Assembly (NCBI GenBank): GCA_003220535.1
Contig: QHSU01000011.1
Coordinates: forward strand, 36,124-100,123
Origin: Candidatus Rokuibacteriota bacterium
GTDB lineage: Bacteria > Methylomirabilota > Methylomirabilia > Rokubacteriales > CSP1-6
Length of the DNA: 64,000 nt
Direction: 5' to 3'
Shown here piece after piece: positions 45,567 through 58,042 of the stretch. The stretch's first letter is position 1. The number at the start of each line of letters is the position of its first letter. Under the pieces are notes generated by a model. That model had not been told where the DNA came from. It did no database searches and was given only the letters and a program-made list of their open reading frames with translations. The position numbers and the translations under genes are program-made.

Positions 45567-46685
45567 CTACCGTCTGGCGAACGGTGACACGCCGGCGCCC
45601 GCACTGGCAGTGGCCGCCGGACCTTCGTGCGCGAGGAGCTGAAGCAGCTCCTCGACCAGCGTCGAACGATTCAGCGCGTCCTCGCGCGTGATCAGGTGCC
45701 GCTTCGTCAGGTCCGCCAGGGACTGGTTCATCGTCTGCATGCCGAACTTCTGGCCGGTCGCGATCGCCGAGTACACCTGGTGGATCTTCTCCTCACGGAT
45801 GAGGTTGCGGATGGCGGGCGTGGCGACCATGATCTCCAGCGACATCACGCGCCCTCCACCGACCTTGGGAATGAGGGTCTGCGAGAGCACGCCCTCCAGC
45901 ACCAGCGCGAGCTGTGCCCGCACCTGAGCCTGCTGGGCCGTCGGGAACACGTCGATGATACGGTTCATCGTCTGCGCGCACGAGTTCGTGTGCAGGGTGC
46001 CGAAGGTCAGGTGGCCGGTCTCCGCGATCGTCAGCGCGGCCGCGATCGTCTCGAGGTCGCGCATCTCACCGACGAGGACCACGTCCGGATCCTGGCGGAG
46101 GATCGACTTGAGCGCCCTGGTGAACGACTGGGTGTCGGCGAAGACCTCGCGCTGATTGACGAGGCACTGCTTGTGCGGATGGACGAACTCGATCGGGTCC
46201 TCGATCGTCATGATGTGGTCGTGACGCTCGCTGTTGATCTTGTCGATCATGGCGGCGAGCGTCGTCGACTTGCCGGACCCGGTCGGTCCGGTCACCAGGA
46301 TCAGCCCCTTGGGCCGGTCGGCCAGCTGCTGGACGATCTGGGGCAACCCGAGCTCCTCGAACGAGCGGATCTTGTACGGGATGACGCGGATCGCGCACCC
46401 CACGGCGCCGCGCTGCCGGTAGACGTTGCACCGGAAGCGCGCGAGGCCCTGGATACCGAAGGAGAGGTCGAGCTCGTTCTCCTCCTCGAATTTCTGCTTC
46501 TGGCCCTCGTTCAGCACGCTGTACGAGAGCCGCTGGGTATCCTGCGGCGCCAGCACCTCGAACTGGGTGAGCTGGGTGAGACGGCCGTTGACGCGGATCT
46601 GGGGATACGTCCCGCTCGTGATGTGCAAGTCCGACGCGCCACGGTCCACCATGAGCTGCAGAAGATCGGCCATATTGGCGGCCAT
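45567..46685 (-). CDS. pilT: Pilus retraction ATPase PilT
   Basis: 372 residues. Walker A TGPTGSGKSTT, Asp box TIEDPIEFVH, Walker B VLVGEMRDLETI and His box GTLHTNSCAQTMNRIIDVFP are complete. The AIRNLIRE motif near the C-terminus is the retraction-specific signature. Good Shine-Dalgarno GGGAGG before the ATG. Confidence 0.96.
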   Translation of the reverse strand: MAANMADLLQLMVDRGASDLHITSGTYPQIRVNGRLTQLTQFEVLAPQDTQRLSYSVLNEGQKQKFEEENELDLSFGIQGLARFRCNVYRQRGAVGCAIRVIPYKIRSFEELGLPQIVQQLADRPKGLILVTGPTGSGKSTTLAAMIDKINSERHDHIMTIEDPIEFVHPHKQCLVNQREVFADTQSFTRALKSILRQDPDVVLVGEMRDLETIAAALTIAETGHLTFGTLHTNSCAQTMNRIIDVFPTAQQAQVRAQLALVLEGVLSQTLIPKVGGGRVMSLEIMVATPAIRNLIREEKIHQVYSAIATGQKFGMQTMNQSLADLTKRHLITREDALNRSTLVEELLQLLAHEGPAATASAGAGVSPFARR

Positions 46686-46714
46686 TGTGCCTCCCTACAC
46701 CGCAATGCCCCTGC

Positions 46715-48454
46715 TTAAGACAGGGTAACTCTCAGCACTTCCTCGACCGTCGTAGTTCCTTCAATGACCTTCAAGAGCCCCGCCTGACGCAGACTCCTCA
46801 TACCCTGCGATTGCGCGATCGTCCGCAACTCGGCCGTCCCCTGGTTTTTGAGGATGGCGTCGCGGAGCTCCTCGCTGATCGGCATGACCTCGTAGATCGC
46901 AACGCGGCCCTTCATTCCCGTGAAGTTACAGGTCGCGCACCCCTTGCCCTTGTAGAACTGGACCTTCCCCTTCCCCGAGGGGACGTGCCCGTACGCGACG
47001 AGGCTCTCCTCGTCGGCGTCATACGGCTCCCGGCACGCCCGGCATACCTTCCGGCCCAGCCGCTGGGCCAGGACGAGGAGGAGCGACGACGCCACCAGGA
47101 ACGGCGGGATCCCCATGTCGAGGAGCCGCGCGATGGTCGAGGGGCAGTCGTTGGTGTGCAAGGTGGAGAACACAAGGTGACCGGTGAGCGCCGCGCGAAT
47201 GCTGATCTGCGCGGTCTCGAGGTCACGCGTCTCGCCAACGAGGATCACGTCCGGGTCCTGACGGAGGAAGGAGCGCAGCGCGGCGGCGAACGTCCGGCCG
47301 ACGCCCTCGTTGATCTGGACCTGGTTCACGCCCTTCAGGTTGTATTCGACCGGATCCTCGGCGGTCATGATGTTCACGTCCGGGGAGTTGATCGTGTGAA
47401 TTCCCGAGTAGAGCGTGGTCGTCTTGCCGGAGCCGGTGGGCCCCGTGATCAGGACCATGCCGTAGGGCTGGTGGATCGCGGCGCTGAACTTCTCGAGACT
47501 CCACTCGTCGAAGCCGAGCTGCGTCATGTCGAGCTTCAGCGCCTCTTTGTCCAGGATGCGGAGGACCGCCTTCTCGCCGAAGATCGTCGGGAGGGTCGAG
47601 ACGCGAAAATCGATCTCGCGACTGTTGTACCGGAGCTTGATGCGGCCGTCCTGCGGCAGCCGGCGTTCGGCGATGTCGAGGTTGGACATGATCTTCAGGC
47701 GTGAGAGGATCGCCGCCTCCAGCCGCTTTGGCGGCGCCAGCATCTCGTGGAGCACGCCGTCTATCCGGAAGCGGATTCGGAAGATCTTCTCGTAGGACTC
47801 GAAGTGGATGTCCGAGGCGCCCTTCTGGATCGCGTCGACGAGCACCATGTTCACCAGCTTCACGACTGGCGCCTCGTCGGCCGACTCCTTCAGCTCGAAG
47901 ATGTCGACCTTGGCGCCTTCCTCGCCGTCTTCGACGACCTCGACGTTGGCGAGGTCGGTCTGCATATCCGACAGGACGGTGGAGATGGCCTCCGTCTTCG
48001 ACTCGTAGTTGCGGTCGATCGCCTTCTTGATCGCCGTCTGCGACGCCACCAGCGGCAAGACCTGAAGGTTCGTCATGAACGAAATGTCGTCGAGGGCGAA
48101 GACGTTCGTCGGGTCCGCCATGGCGAGCGCGAGCGAGTTCCCCATCTTCCTGACCGGGATCACCTCGTACTTCCTCGCGATGGGGTTCGGCACGAGCTTC
48201 AGCACGTCCGAGTCGATGTCGAGCTGGGCGAGCGTGATCGATGGCACACCGTACTGCCGCGAGAGGAATCCGATGAGCTGGTCTTCGTTGACGAAGTTGA
48301 GCCGGACGAGGACCGATCCGAGCTTCTCGGGAGAGCCCTTCTGCTCCGCGAGCGCCTTCTTGAGCTGCTCGGCGGTGAGAAGTCCGTCGGCGACGAGGAG
48401 GTCCCCGAGGCGCCGGTTGACAGGCTGCCCGAGCTTCACCTGCTGCTGGGCCAT
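46715..48454 (-). CDS. pilB: Pilus extension ATPase PilB
   Basis: 579 residues. GspE N-terminal domains (1-150), Walker A TGPTGSGKTTTLYS, Walker B VILVGETRDLETAQI and zinc-binding cysteines (CRACREPY ... CATCNFTG) mark an assembly ATPase. The ATG has only a weak ribosome site (AAAAGATT). Follows the macro-domain gene by 9 bases, so it may be co-transcribed from the mazG promoter. Confidence 0.96.
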   Translation of the reverse strand: MAQQQVKLGQPVNRRLGDLLVADGLLTAEQLKKALAEQKGSPEKLGSVLVRLNFVNEDQLIGFLSRQYGVPSITLAQLDIDSDVLKLVPNPIARKYEVIPVRKMGNSLALAMADPTNVFALDDISFMTNLQVLPLVASQTAIKKAIDRNYESKTEAISTVLSDMQTDLANVEVVEDGEEGAKVDIFELKESADEAPVVKLVNMVLVDAIQKGASDIHFESYEKIFRIRFRIDGVLHEMLAPPKRLEAAILSRLKIMSNLDIAERRLPQDGRIKLRYNSREIDFRVSTLPTIFGEKAVLRILDKEALKLDMTQLGFDEWSLEKFSAAIHQPYGMVLITGPTGSGKTTTLYSGIHTINSPDVNIMTAEDPVEYNLKGVNQVQINEGVGRTFAAALRSFLRQDPDVILVGETRDLETAQISIRAALTGHLVFSTLHTNDCPSTIARLLDMGIPPFLVASSLLLVLAQRLGRKVCRACREPYDADEESLVAYGHVPSGKGKVQFYKGKGCATCNFTGMKGRVAIYEVMPISEELRDAILKNQGTAELRTIAQSQGMRSLRQAGLLKVIEGTTTVEEVLRVTLS

Positions 48455-48463
48455 AGTAATCTT

Positions 48464-49000
48464 TTACTGTACCCCACCGAGGCGCTTCAACGTATCCGTA
48501 AAGGCCTTGTAGGCATCGTCCTGGTAGAGCACAAAAACGACACGTTTTAGGCCGGTTGGCCCGCCTTTCAGGTGAGAGACCACCGCGTTGAGCATGACAT
48601 TGGCCGACTCCGCCGGCGGGACGTGCCCGACGCCGGTCCCAAGGGCGGGGAGCGCCAGCGACGTGATGCGGTGCTTGGCGGCGAGAGCGAGGACCGCGCG
48701 GGTCGTCGTCGCGATCTTCTCGCCGTCGGTCTTGAGATCCGGGCCCATGACCGCGGCATGGATGACGTGGGTCGCGGCGAGGTTTCCCCCGGTGGTCAGC
48801 ACGGCATCGCCGACCTCCACGGGCCCTTGCCGCATCGCCTCTTCTTCGATGATCACCCCGCCCTTCCGCTTGATGGCGCCGGCGACGCCCGTGCCCATGG
48901 CGAGCGTCAAGTTCGCCGCGTTGACGATGGCGTCAACCTCCCAGTCCGTGATGTCGCCGCGCTCGATCGCGATGGACGACTGGCCGATCCTGAGCCTCAT
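48464..49000 (-). CDS. Macro domain protein (ADP-ribose/O-acetyl-ADP-ribose hydrolase-like)
   Basis: 178 residues, a single macro domain: ERGDITDWEVDAIVNAANLTLAMGTGVAGAI with the ADP-ribose loop and LALPALGTGVGHVPPAESA phosphate loop. Likely removes ADP-ribose from protein or nucleic acid, or deacetylates O-acetyl-ADP-ribose. ATG overlaps the mazG stop (ATGA), pairing two nucleotide-housekeeping enzymes upstream of pilB. Confidence 0.9.
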   Translation of the reverse strand: MRLRIGQSSIAIERGDITDWEVDAIVNAANLTLAMGTGVAGAIKRKGGVIIEEEAMRQGPVEVGDAVLTTGGNLAATHVIHAAVMGPDLKTDGEKIATTTRAVLALAAKHRITSLALPALGTGVGHVPPAESANVMLNAVVSHLKGGPTGLKRVVFVLYQDDAYKAFTDTLKRLGGVQ

Positions 49001-49803
49001 GGCTGCTTCTCGCGCTCCTCGGCTTTCGCCGCCTCCCATGAGCGCTCGAGCTCCTCGGGAGCGACCGCCGAGACCGACGTGCCGCGCGCCGCCAGTTCCG
49101 CCTCCATCTCGGTGAAGCGCCGTCGGAACTTCTCGATGGCGCCGTGCAGCGCTTCCTCCGCGTCGAGCGCCGAGAGGCGCGCCACGTTCACGAGGGAAAA
49201 GAGCGCGTCGCCCAGCTCCTCGTGAATGCGCCGGGCGTCGCCCGAGGCGAGCGCCTCGGCGGCCTCGCGGATTTCCTCCTCGACCTTGTCCCACGCCGCG
49301 CGCGCGTCCGGCCAGTCGAAGTTCACGCGCGCGGCTTTGCTCTGGACACGCTGCGCACGCAGCAAGGACGGCAATGCACGCGGGACGCCGTCGAGGACCG
49401 ATCGCGGCTGTCCGCGCTCGTCGGCCTCGCGCCGCTTGATCGCCTCCCACTGGGCAAGGGCTTCGTTCGCGGTGCCGACCGACGCGTCACCGAAGACGTG
49501 CGGGTGACGCCTGACCATTTTGTCGATGAGCTGCCGGAGCAGATCGGCCATGGTGAATTCGCCCTGCTCCTCGGCGAGGCGGGCGTGGAAGACAACCTGG
49601 AAGAGGAGGTCGCCCAGTTCCTCTTGCAGGGGATCGATGCGGCCGGACTCGATCGCTTCCAAGACTTCGTACGCTTCTTCGATCAAGTAGGGCTTCAGCG
49701 ATGTTCGCGTCTGCTCGCGATCCCACGGACACCCATCGGGTGCACGCAGCCGCTTCATAACGTCCAAGAGCCTTTGAAAGAGAACACCGGGGGACTCGGT
49801 CAT
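48997..49803 (-). CDS. mazG: Nucleoside triphosphate pyrophosphohydrolase MazG
   Basis: 268 residues with two MazG repeats; the first has CPWDREQTRTSLKPYLIEEAYE and the ExxE pattern EELGDLLFQVVFHARLAEE, the second EELGDALFSLVNVARL. Hydrolyses NTPs/dNTPs to monophosphates, removing aberrant nucleotides or lowering ppGpp. The ATG at 49803 is chosen over an upstream in-frame start because a perfect -10 element lies between them. Confidence 0.95.
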   Translation of the reverse strand: MTESPGVLFQRLLDVMKRLRAPDGCPWDREQTRTSLKPYLIEEAYEVLEAIESGRIDPLQEELGDLLFQVVFHARLAEEQGEFTMADLLRQLIDKMVRRHPHVFGDASVGTANEALAQWEAIKRREADERGQPRSVLDGVPRALPSLLRAQRVQSKAARVNFDWPDARAAWDKVEEEIREAAEALASGDARRIHEELGDALFSLVNVARLSALDAEEALHGAIEKFRRRFTEMEAELAARGTSVSAVAPEELERSWEAAKAEEREKQP

Positions 49804-49824
49804 GTCCGTTCCTGAGGCTAACCG

Positions 49825-49830
49825 ATTATA
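49825..49830 (-). promoter_or_regulatory. -10 element (TATAAT) for mazG-macro-pilB
   Basis: A perfect TATAAT on the minus strand about 21 bases before the mazG ATG, with a poor -35 (AGCACA at 17 bases). Predicted transcript start near 49818. The divergent DUF1844 gene has only a weak TAGGCT element seven bases before its ATG. Confidence 0.5.
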
Positions 49831-49865
49831 CAGCAAGGGTTTTCGCCTGTGCTAGGCTCAGCCCG

Positions 49866-50252
49866 ATGCCCCAGGGCGAGCCCGACGACGTCTTTAAGGT
49901 CACCGACAGGCGCAGGCGGCTCGACGCCGACGAGCCGCCCCGGCCCGCCCGACCCGCCGACGAATCCCAACCGCCCGCGCCGTCCGGTCCGGCGCCCGTG
50001 GGTGAGCGGAGTCTGGCTGGGCTCTTTATGATGCTCGCGAGCTCGGCGGTCGTCGCACTGGGGCACGCCCCCGATCCGCTCACCGGCCAACGCCAGACTG
50101 ATCTGGCCCAGGCCGCGGATGCAATCGATCTGCTCCTTCTGCTTCGTGAGAAGACGGAGGGCCACCGCTCGTCCGAGGAGAGCCGGATCCTCGACGAGCT
50201 CCTGTACGACCTCCAGCTACGCTATGTGCACACTACGAAGCAGCAGTCCTGA
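49866..50252 (+). CDS. DUF1844 family protein
   Basis: 128 residues. The C-terminal half SLAGLFMMLASSAVVALGH with DLAQAADAIDLLLLLREKTEG and LDELLYDLQLRYV is the conserved DUF1844 helical domain; the N-terminal half is charged and proline-rich and probably disordered. Function of the family is unknown. Divergent from mazG; its 3' end overlaps the convergent next gene by 20 bases. No Shine-Dalgarno is visible, so leaderless translation is possible. Confidence 0.8.
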   Translation: MPQGEPDDVFKVTDRRRRLDADEPPRPARPADESQPPAPSGPAPVGERSLAGLFMMLASSAVVALGHAPDPLTGQRQTDLAQAADAIDLLLLLREKTEGHRSSEESRILDELLYDLQLRYVHTTKQQS

Positions 50253-50880
50253 TCACGACCATCCCCGGCTCGATCGTGATCGCCTCCACCGCTTCCGGCA
50301 TATGCCAACGAAAGAGTCTCATGGTCTCCGGGCCCAACAGGAGTCGCAGGAGCATCTCCGGCAGTGGCTGGCGGCCGAGCGCGAACCGCTCGACGTCGAG
50401 ACGTAGAAAGCGACGCTGGCCTCGGGCCGCTCCCACTTCCAGGCTCGCACGGGCCCCGAGGTGGAGCCAAACCGAGCGCTCGAGCCAGGCCCCGGGAATC
50501 AGGTCAACGACGGGAAACGGTAGGGACGTGAGGACCTGACGGAGAGGAAGTTGTCCCTTGAATTCGATGATTCCGTCGCCGACCAACCGTACCCCTCCGG
50601 TTACGATGGGTATCCTGGCCGCCTCGGCTAGATGTCGCGAGAGGAACGCGTTGAGCTCGGGCTCGGTCAGGGAAACCTGAAGTGGGCGCCCCTTGGTCCG
50701 CCCGGGGACGCCGCGCACGATGTCGTAGATTTTCTGCTGACCCCGAACACCGTCCTCGGCGGTCCCTGACGAGGGATCGACGACCGGTTCCTGCAGCATC
50801 CGAGAGCCGACCCAAAGAGACCCAGTCGCCATCGCGACCATCACGACGGCGGCCAGGACGACCACGCACCCTAACCGCAT
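50233..50880 (-). CDS. Membrane-anchored protein of unknown function
   Basis: 215 residues. One N-terminal helix (LGCVVVLAAVVMVAMATGSLWV) as signal anchor or signal peptide, then a beta-rich body with VSLTEPELNAFLSRHLAEAA and IIEFKGQLPLRQVL. The pattern of an exported domain whose strands alternate hydrophobic residues is faintly like the lipid-binding DUF2993/LmeA type, but I do not recognise the family. Convergent overlap with DUF1844. Confidence 0.6.
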   Translation of the reverse strand: MRLGCVVVLAAVVMVAMATGSLWVGSRMLQEPVVDPSSGTAEDGVRGQQKIYDIVRGVPGRTKGRPLQVSLTEPELNAFLSRHLAEAARIPIVTGGVRLVGDGIIEFKGQLPLRQVLTSLPFPVVDLIPGAWLERSVWLHLGARASLEVGAARGQRRFLRLDVERFALGRQPLPEMLLRLLLGPETMRLFRWHMPEAVEAITIEPGMVVIRTAAS

Positions 50881-50970
50881 CGGCTCACCGCGTCAGCCGC
50901 CATCTAAATGCCTAAGGATACGCCAATCCTTCCGATCCTCCCATTGAACGCCCAGGCTCGGCTGCCCGAA

Positions 50971-50999
50971 TTGACAGCCATGTACTAAGATGATATATA
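50971..50999 (+). promoter_or_regulatory. Consensus-like sigma70 promoter of hsp20
   Basis: TTGACA (50971-50976), 17-base spacer, TATATA (50994-50999). An ACTCAA hexamer (51008-51013), matching one half of the HspR HAIR operator (CTTGAGT-N7-ACTCAAG), sits over the expected transcription start; the other half is not matched. Ribosome site AAGGAGG begins at 51049. Confidence 0.7.
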
Positions 51000-51063
51000 A
51001 GTTACGTACTCAAACAAAGCCGGGCGATAAGGAGACCGGCTGAGAGCCAAGGAGGGCATCAAG

Positions 51064-51540
51064 ATGGCGATTGAGCGTTGGCGTCCGTTCGTGTCCGTAG
51101 AGAGATGGGATCCGTTCCGAAACATGTCCGACATCCAGGGAGAGGTCAACCGCCTCTTCGACAGCTTTCTCGGCCGGCCCACGGCCGCCTCACCCGCATC
51201 CGGCGTCCGGATGTGGGCACCGGTCCTCGACATGCACGAGACCAAGGACGACCTCGTTTTGAATTTCGAGCTTCCGGGCGTCCGCGAAAAGGACGTGTCT
51301 TTGTCGATCACCGGCGACCTGCTGACGGTCAGGGGTGAGCGGGGGTTCGACCGTGACACGAAGGACGAGACCACCCACCACATCGAGCGTGTCTACGGAA
51401 AGTTCGAGCGGAGCGTCCAGCTTCCGATGCCGGTGCAGGCCGACAAGGTGAAGGCGACCTACCGCGACGGAGTGCTCGAGGTCAGGCTTCCGAAAGCAGA
51501 GGAAGTGAAGCCGAAGGCAATCAAGATCGACATCCTCTAA
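51064..51540 (+). CDS. Small heat shock protein Hsp20
   Basis: 158 residues. N-terminal arm (1-45), alpha-crystallin domain with APVLDMHETKDDLVLNFELP and the terminal VRLPKAEEVKPKAIKID, where VRLP corresponds to the conserved strand end; the expected C-terminal IxI appears as IKI. ATP-independent holdase that passes clients to the DnaK system encoded downstream. Own promoter and strong ribosome site. Confidence 0.95.
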   Translation: MAIERWRPFVSVERWDPFRNMSDIQGEVNRLFDSFLGRPTAASPASGVRMWAPVLDMHETKDDLVLNFELPGVREKDVSLSITGDLLTVRGERGFDRDTKDETTHHIERVYGKFERSVQLPMPVQADKVKATYRDGVLEVRLPKAEEVKPKAIKIDIL

Positions 51541-51566
51541 GCCGCTCGCGGCTCACTAGGGGGGCG

Positions 51567-51602
51567 AGGCGACGGAGCAGGGGCGTCCGCTCCGTCGCCT
51601 TT
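51567..51602 (+). terminator. Terminator/attenuator hairpin between hsp20 and dnaK
   Basis: AGGCGACGGAGC (51567-51578) pairs over 12 bases with GCTCCGTCGCCT (51589-51600), 10-base loop, followed by TT. Only 26 bases then separate it from the dnaK ATG with no promoter in between, so dnaK depends on readthrough, on processing here, or on a promoter inside hsp20. Confidence 0.75.
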
Positions 51603-51628
51603 GAGATCAAGAGAAAGGGAGATTCAAC

Positions 51629-53548
<1,920 letters not shown>

Positions 53549-53555
53549 CGGTTCT

Positions 53556-54443
53556 ATGCGTCGCGACTACTACGCGGTGCTGGGCGTCGCGGCCACCGCC
53601 GGGCCGCGCGAGGTTCGTCGCGCGTATCAGCGGCTCGCGCGACAGTACTCGCCCGACGTCAACTTCTGGGACGAGCGGGCCCGAGAGCTCTTCGACGAGA
53701 TCGCCGAGGCCTTCCGGGTGCTCGGGGATCCAGCCGCTCGCCAGATGTACGACCAGTTCGGGCCGGTGGCCGGCGCCGACGACGCGCTCGGCGCCGGCCG
53801 GCGTGGCGACGACGTCCATGCCGTCGTCGAGCTGTCCTTCGCCGAAGTGGTTCGGGGGACGAGAGTGCGAATGGACGTCCAACGGTTCTCGCCCTGCGCC
53901 GAATGCGCCGCGAGCGGCTCAGTCGAGGGCCGGCGATGTGCGATGTGTCTCGGTCGTGGCGTGCGCCGCGTCGTCGAGCCCGTCGACGTCGCGGTTCCTG
54001 CCGGCGTCGATTCAGGCGCCCAGATTCGTGTGGTCGGTGAGGGGGACGCCGGTCCATTCGGCGGGCCACGCGGTGACCTGATCGTGAGCACGCGGGTGCA
54101 GGAGCACCCTTTCTTTCATCGGAAGGGCGACAGTGTGCACTGCGAGATGCCGATCAGCGTGTGGGAGGCACTCCTCGGCGCGCGCATCCGCGTCCCGACT
54201 CCGTCGGGCGAAGCGGTGCTCGTGGTGCCGCCGGGCACGACGGGCGGGCAGGTGTTCCGCCTGCGTGGCCAGGGGCTGCCCAAGTTGACGGGCGAGTCGA
54301 CAGGCGATCTGTACGTAACGGTTCGCGTCGAGGTCCCGACCGGACTCGATGCGCGGACGCACGAGCTCGTGCGCCAGCTCGAGCGGTTGATGCCGATCGA
54401 GACGCGGACCGCGCTCGCGCGTTATCGAGGAGGTGCGCAGTGA
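53556..54443 (+). CDS. DnaJ-like protein with degenerate HPD motif and half zinc finger
   Basis: 295 residues. J-domain 3-68 (DYYAVLGV ... AYQRLARQYSPDVN ... FRVLGDPAARQMYDQFG). The catalytic HPD tripeptide reads S32-P33-D34. Residues 105-140 hold only two CxxC pairs (C114/C117, C128/C131), half of the four in canonical DnaJ. The beta-barrel substrate domains and GDLYVTVRVEVP follow. Located 7 bases after dnaK and overlapping hspR (GTGA). With the His missing it may not stimulate DnaK ATPase and might serve as a substrate-binding partner or regulator; another canonical DnaJ presumably exists elsewhere. Confidence 0.85.
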   Translation: MRRDYYAVLGVAATAGPREVRRAYQRLARQYSPDVNFWDERARELFDEIAEAFRVLGDPAARQMYDQFGPVAGADDALGAGRRGDDVHAVVELSFAEVVRGTRVRMDVQRFSPCAECAASGSVEGRRCAMCLGRGVRRVVEPVDVAVPAGVDSGAQIRVVGEGDAGPFGGPRGDLIVSTRVQEHPFFHRKGDSVHCEMPISVWEALLGARIRVPTPSGEAVLVVPPGTTGGQVFRLRGQGLPKLTGESTGDLYVTVRVEVPTGLDARTHELVRQLERLMPIETRTALARYRGGAQ

Positions 54444-54826
54444 CCGATCGCGGTAAGCCGCTCTACATGATCGGGGTGGTCGCCGACATGCTGAACGTCC
54501 ACCCGCAGACGCTGCGCTTCTACGAGAAGAAGGGACTCGTGCGTCCGAGCCGGACGGTCGGCCGCACGCGCATGTATTCCACCGAAGACGTGGACGAACT
54601 GGCCCGCCTGCTCCGGCTCACGCGCGATCTCGGGGTGAATCTCGCCGGCATCGAGGTCATCTTAAAGATGAGACGGCGGATGATCGAAATGCAAAAACAG
54701 ATCGAGGATCTGGTCGCCTACCTCCGTGAGGACGGTAGCGAGGCGGGCCACTCGCGGCCGCAGGAGCCGCGGGAGGCCCTCGTCCGGGCGGCCGCCGGCC
54801 ATCTCAAGCCGGTCGATCTGTTCTAG
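54440..54826 (+). CDS. hspR: MerR-family heat shock repressor HspR
   Basis: 128 residues from GTG overlapping the dnaJ stop. Winged-helix MerR domain: YMIGVVADMLNVHPQTLRFYEKKGLVRPSRT (residues 10-40) with RMYSTEDVDELARLLRLTRDLGVNLAGIEVIL, closely HspR-like, then a coiled coil IEMQKQIEDLVAYL. HspR binds HAIR operators with DnaK as co-repressor, consistent with location in the dnaK operon. Likely represses hsp20/dnaK/lon. Confidence 0.92.
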   Translation: MTDRGKPLYMIGVVADMLNVHPQTLRFYEKKGLVRPSRTVGRTRMYSTEDVDELARLLRLTRDLGVNLAGIEVILKMRRRMIEMQKQIEDLVAYLREDGSEAGHSRPQEPREALVRAAAGHLKPVDLF

Positions 54827-54843
54827 CGAGCGAAAGGAGACCC

Positions 54844-57237
<2,394 letters not shown>

Positions 57238-57280
57238 TTCTCCAAGCCTTTGCGGCGCGTTTCCGGAACCCGTTTCGTCC

Positions 57281-57310
57281 TTGAAGGGGCGGCCGCGGGT
57301 TCGCTAACAT
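57281..57310 (+). promoter_or_regulatory. Promoter of the lytic transglycosylase gene, leaderless arrangement
   Basis: TTGAAG (57281-57286), 18-base spacer, TAACAT (57305-57310). Only six bases separate the -10 from the ATG at 57317, so the mRNA would start at or next to the initiation codon, and no Shine-Dalgarno exists. Confidence 0.55.
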
Positions 57311-57316
57311 AGCCGC

Positions 57317-57994
57317 ATGCTTCGTTTCGCGCGTGTCCTGGGCGCGATCGTGGGCGCCATCGCAGTCGCGGCGCCGGCAGGCGCTGAGGTCTATCGCCTT
57401 GCCACGAGCGACGGGACCGTTCACTTCACCAACGCGCCCACCGATCCTCGCTATCGGTCCCTCGCCGGGTACTCGTCCGGCACCGCCGCGGGCTGGCTGC
57501 GTCTGCCTCGTGCGGACACCATACAATACGTCAACGAGATCAGAGACGCCTCGGGCCGCTATGGGGTGCCGGAGCGGCTGGTCCAGGCCGTCATCCGGGT
57601 CGAGTCCGCGTTCAATTCGCGCGCGGTCTCAGTAAAGGGCGCCCAGGGTCTGATGCAGCTGATGCCGCAGACCGCTTCGTTGCTCGGAGTCCGCAACAGC
57701 TTCGACCCTCAGCAGAACATCGATGGCGGCGTTCGGCACCTTCGCGGCCTGATCGATCGGTTCGGGAACGACTTGCCCATGGCGCTGGCCGCCTACAACG
57801 CGGGCGAGAAGGCTGTGGTCACTTACCGAGGGATCCCGCCGTTTCCGGAGACACGCGACTACGTGACGCGCGTGCTCTATCACTACGACGGCAGCACCAA
57901 CGGACTCGCCGGCGCGCCCACCGCCGTCTATCGGACGGTCGGCGACGACGGCACCATCACCTACACGAACATCCCGCCGCGCGGCCGCCGCTAG
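57317..57994 (+). CDS. Lytic murein transglycosylase (SLT domain) with DUF4124
   Basis: 225 residues. Signal peptide (ILGAIVGAI-type core, cleavage near AGAEVYR), DUF4124-like segment EVYRLATSDGTVHFTNAPTD, then SLT core RLVQAVIRVESAFNSRAVSVKGAQGLMQLMPQTA where the glutamate of RVESAFN is catalytic, NIDGGVRHL and LAAYNAGEKAV. A second short DGTITYTNIPP repeat of the DUF4124 type ends the protein. Cuts peptidoglycan in the periplasm. Confidence 0.92.
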   Translation: MLRFARVLGAIVGAIAVAAPAGAEVYRLATSDGTVHFTNAPTDPRYRSLAGYSSGTAAGWLRLPRADTIQYVNEIRDASGRYGVPERLVQAVIRVESAFNSRAVSVKGAQGLMQLMPQTASLLGVRNSFDPQQNIDGGVRHLRGLIDRFGNDLPMALAAYNAGEKAVVTYRGIPPFPETRDYVTRVLYHYDGSTNGLAGAPTAVYRTVGDDGTITYTNIPPRGRR

Positions 57995-58042
57995 GCGTGC
58001 CGGCTCGTTCCTCGAGCGCCGCGGAGCCCCTTCGGCTACGCA

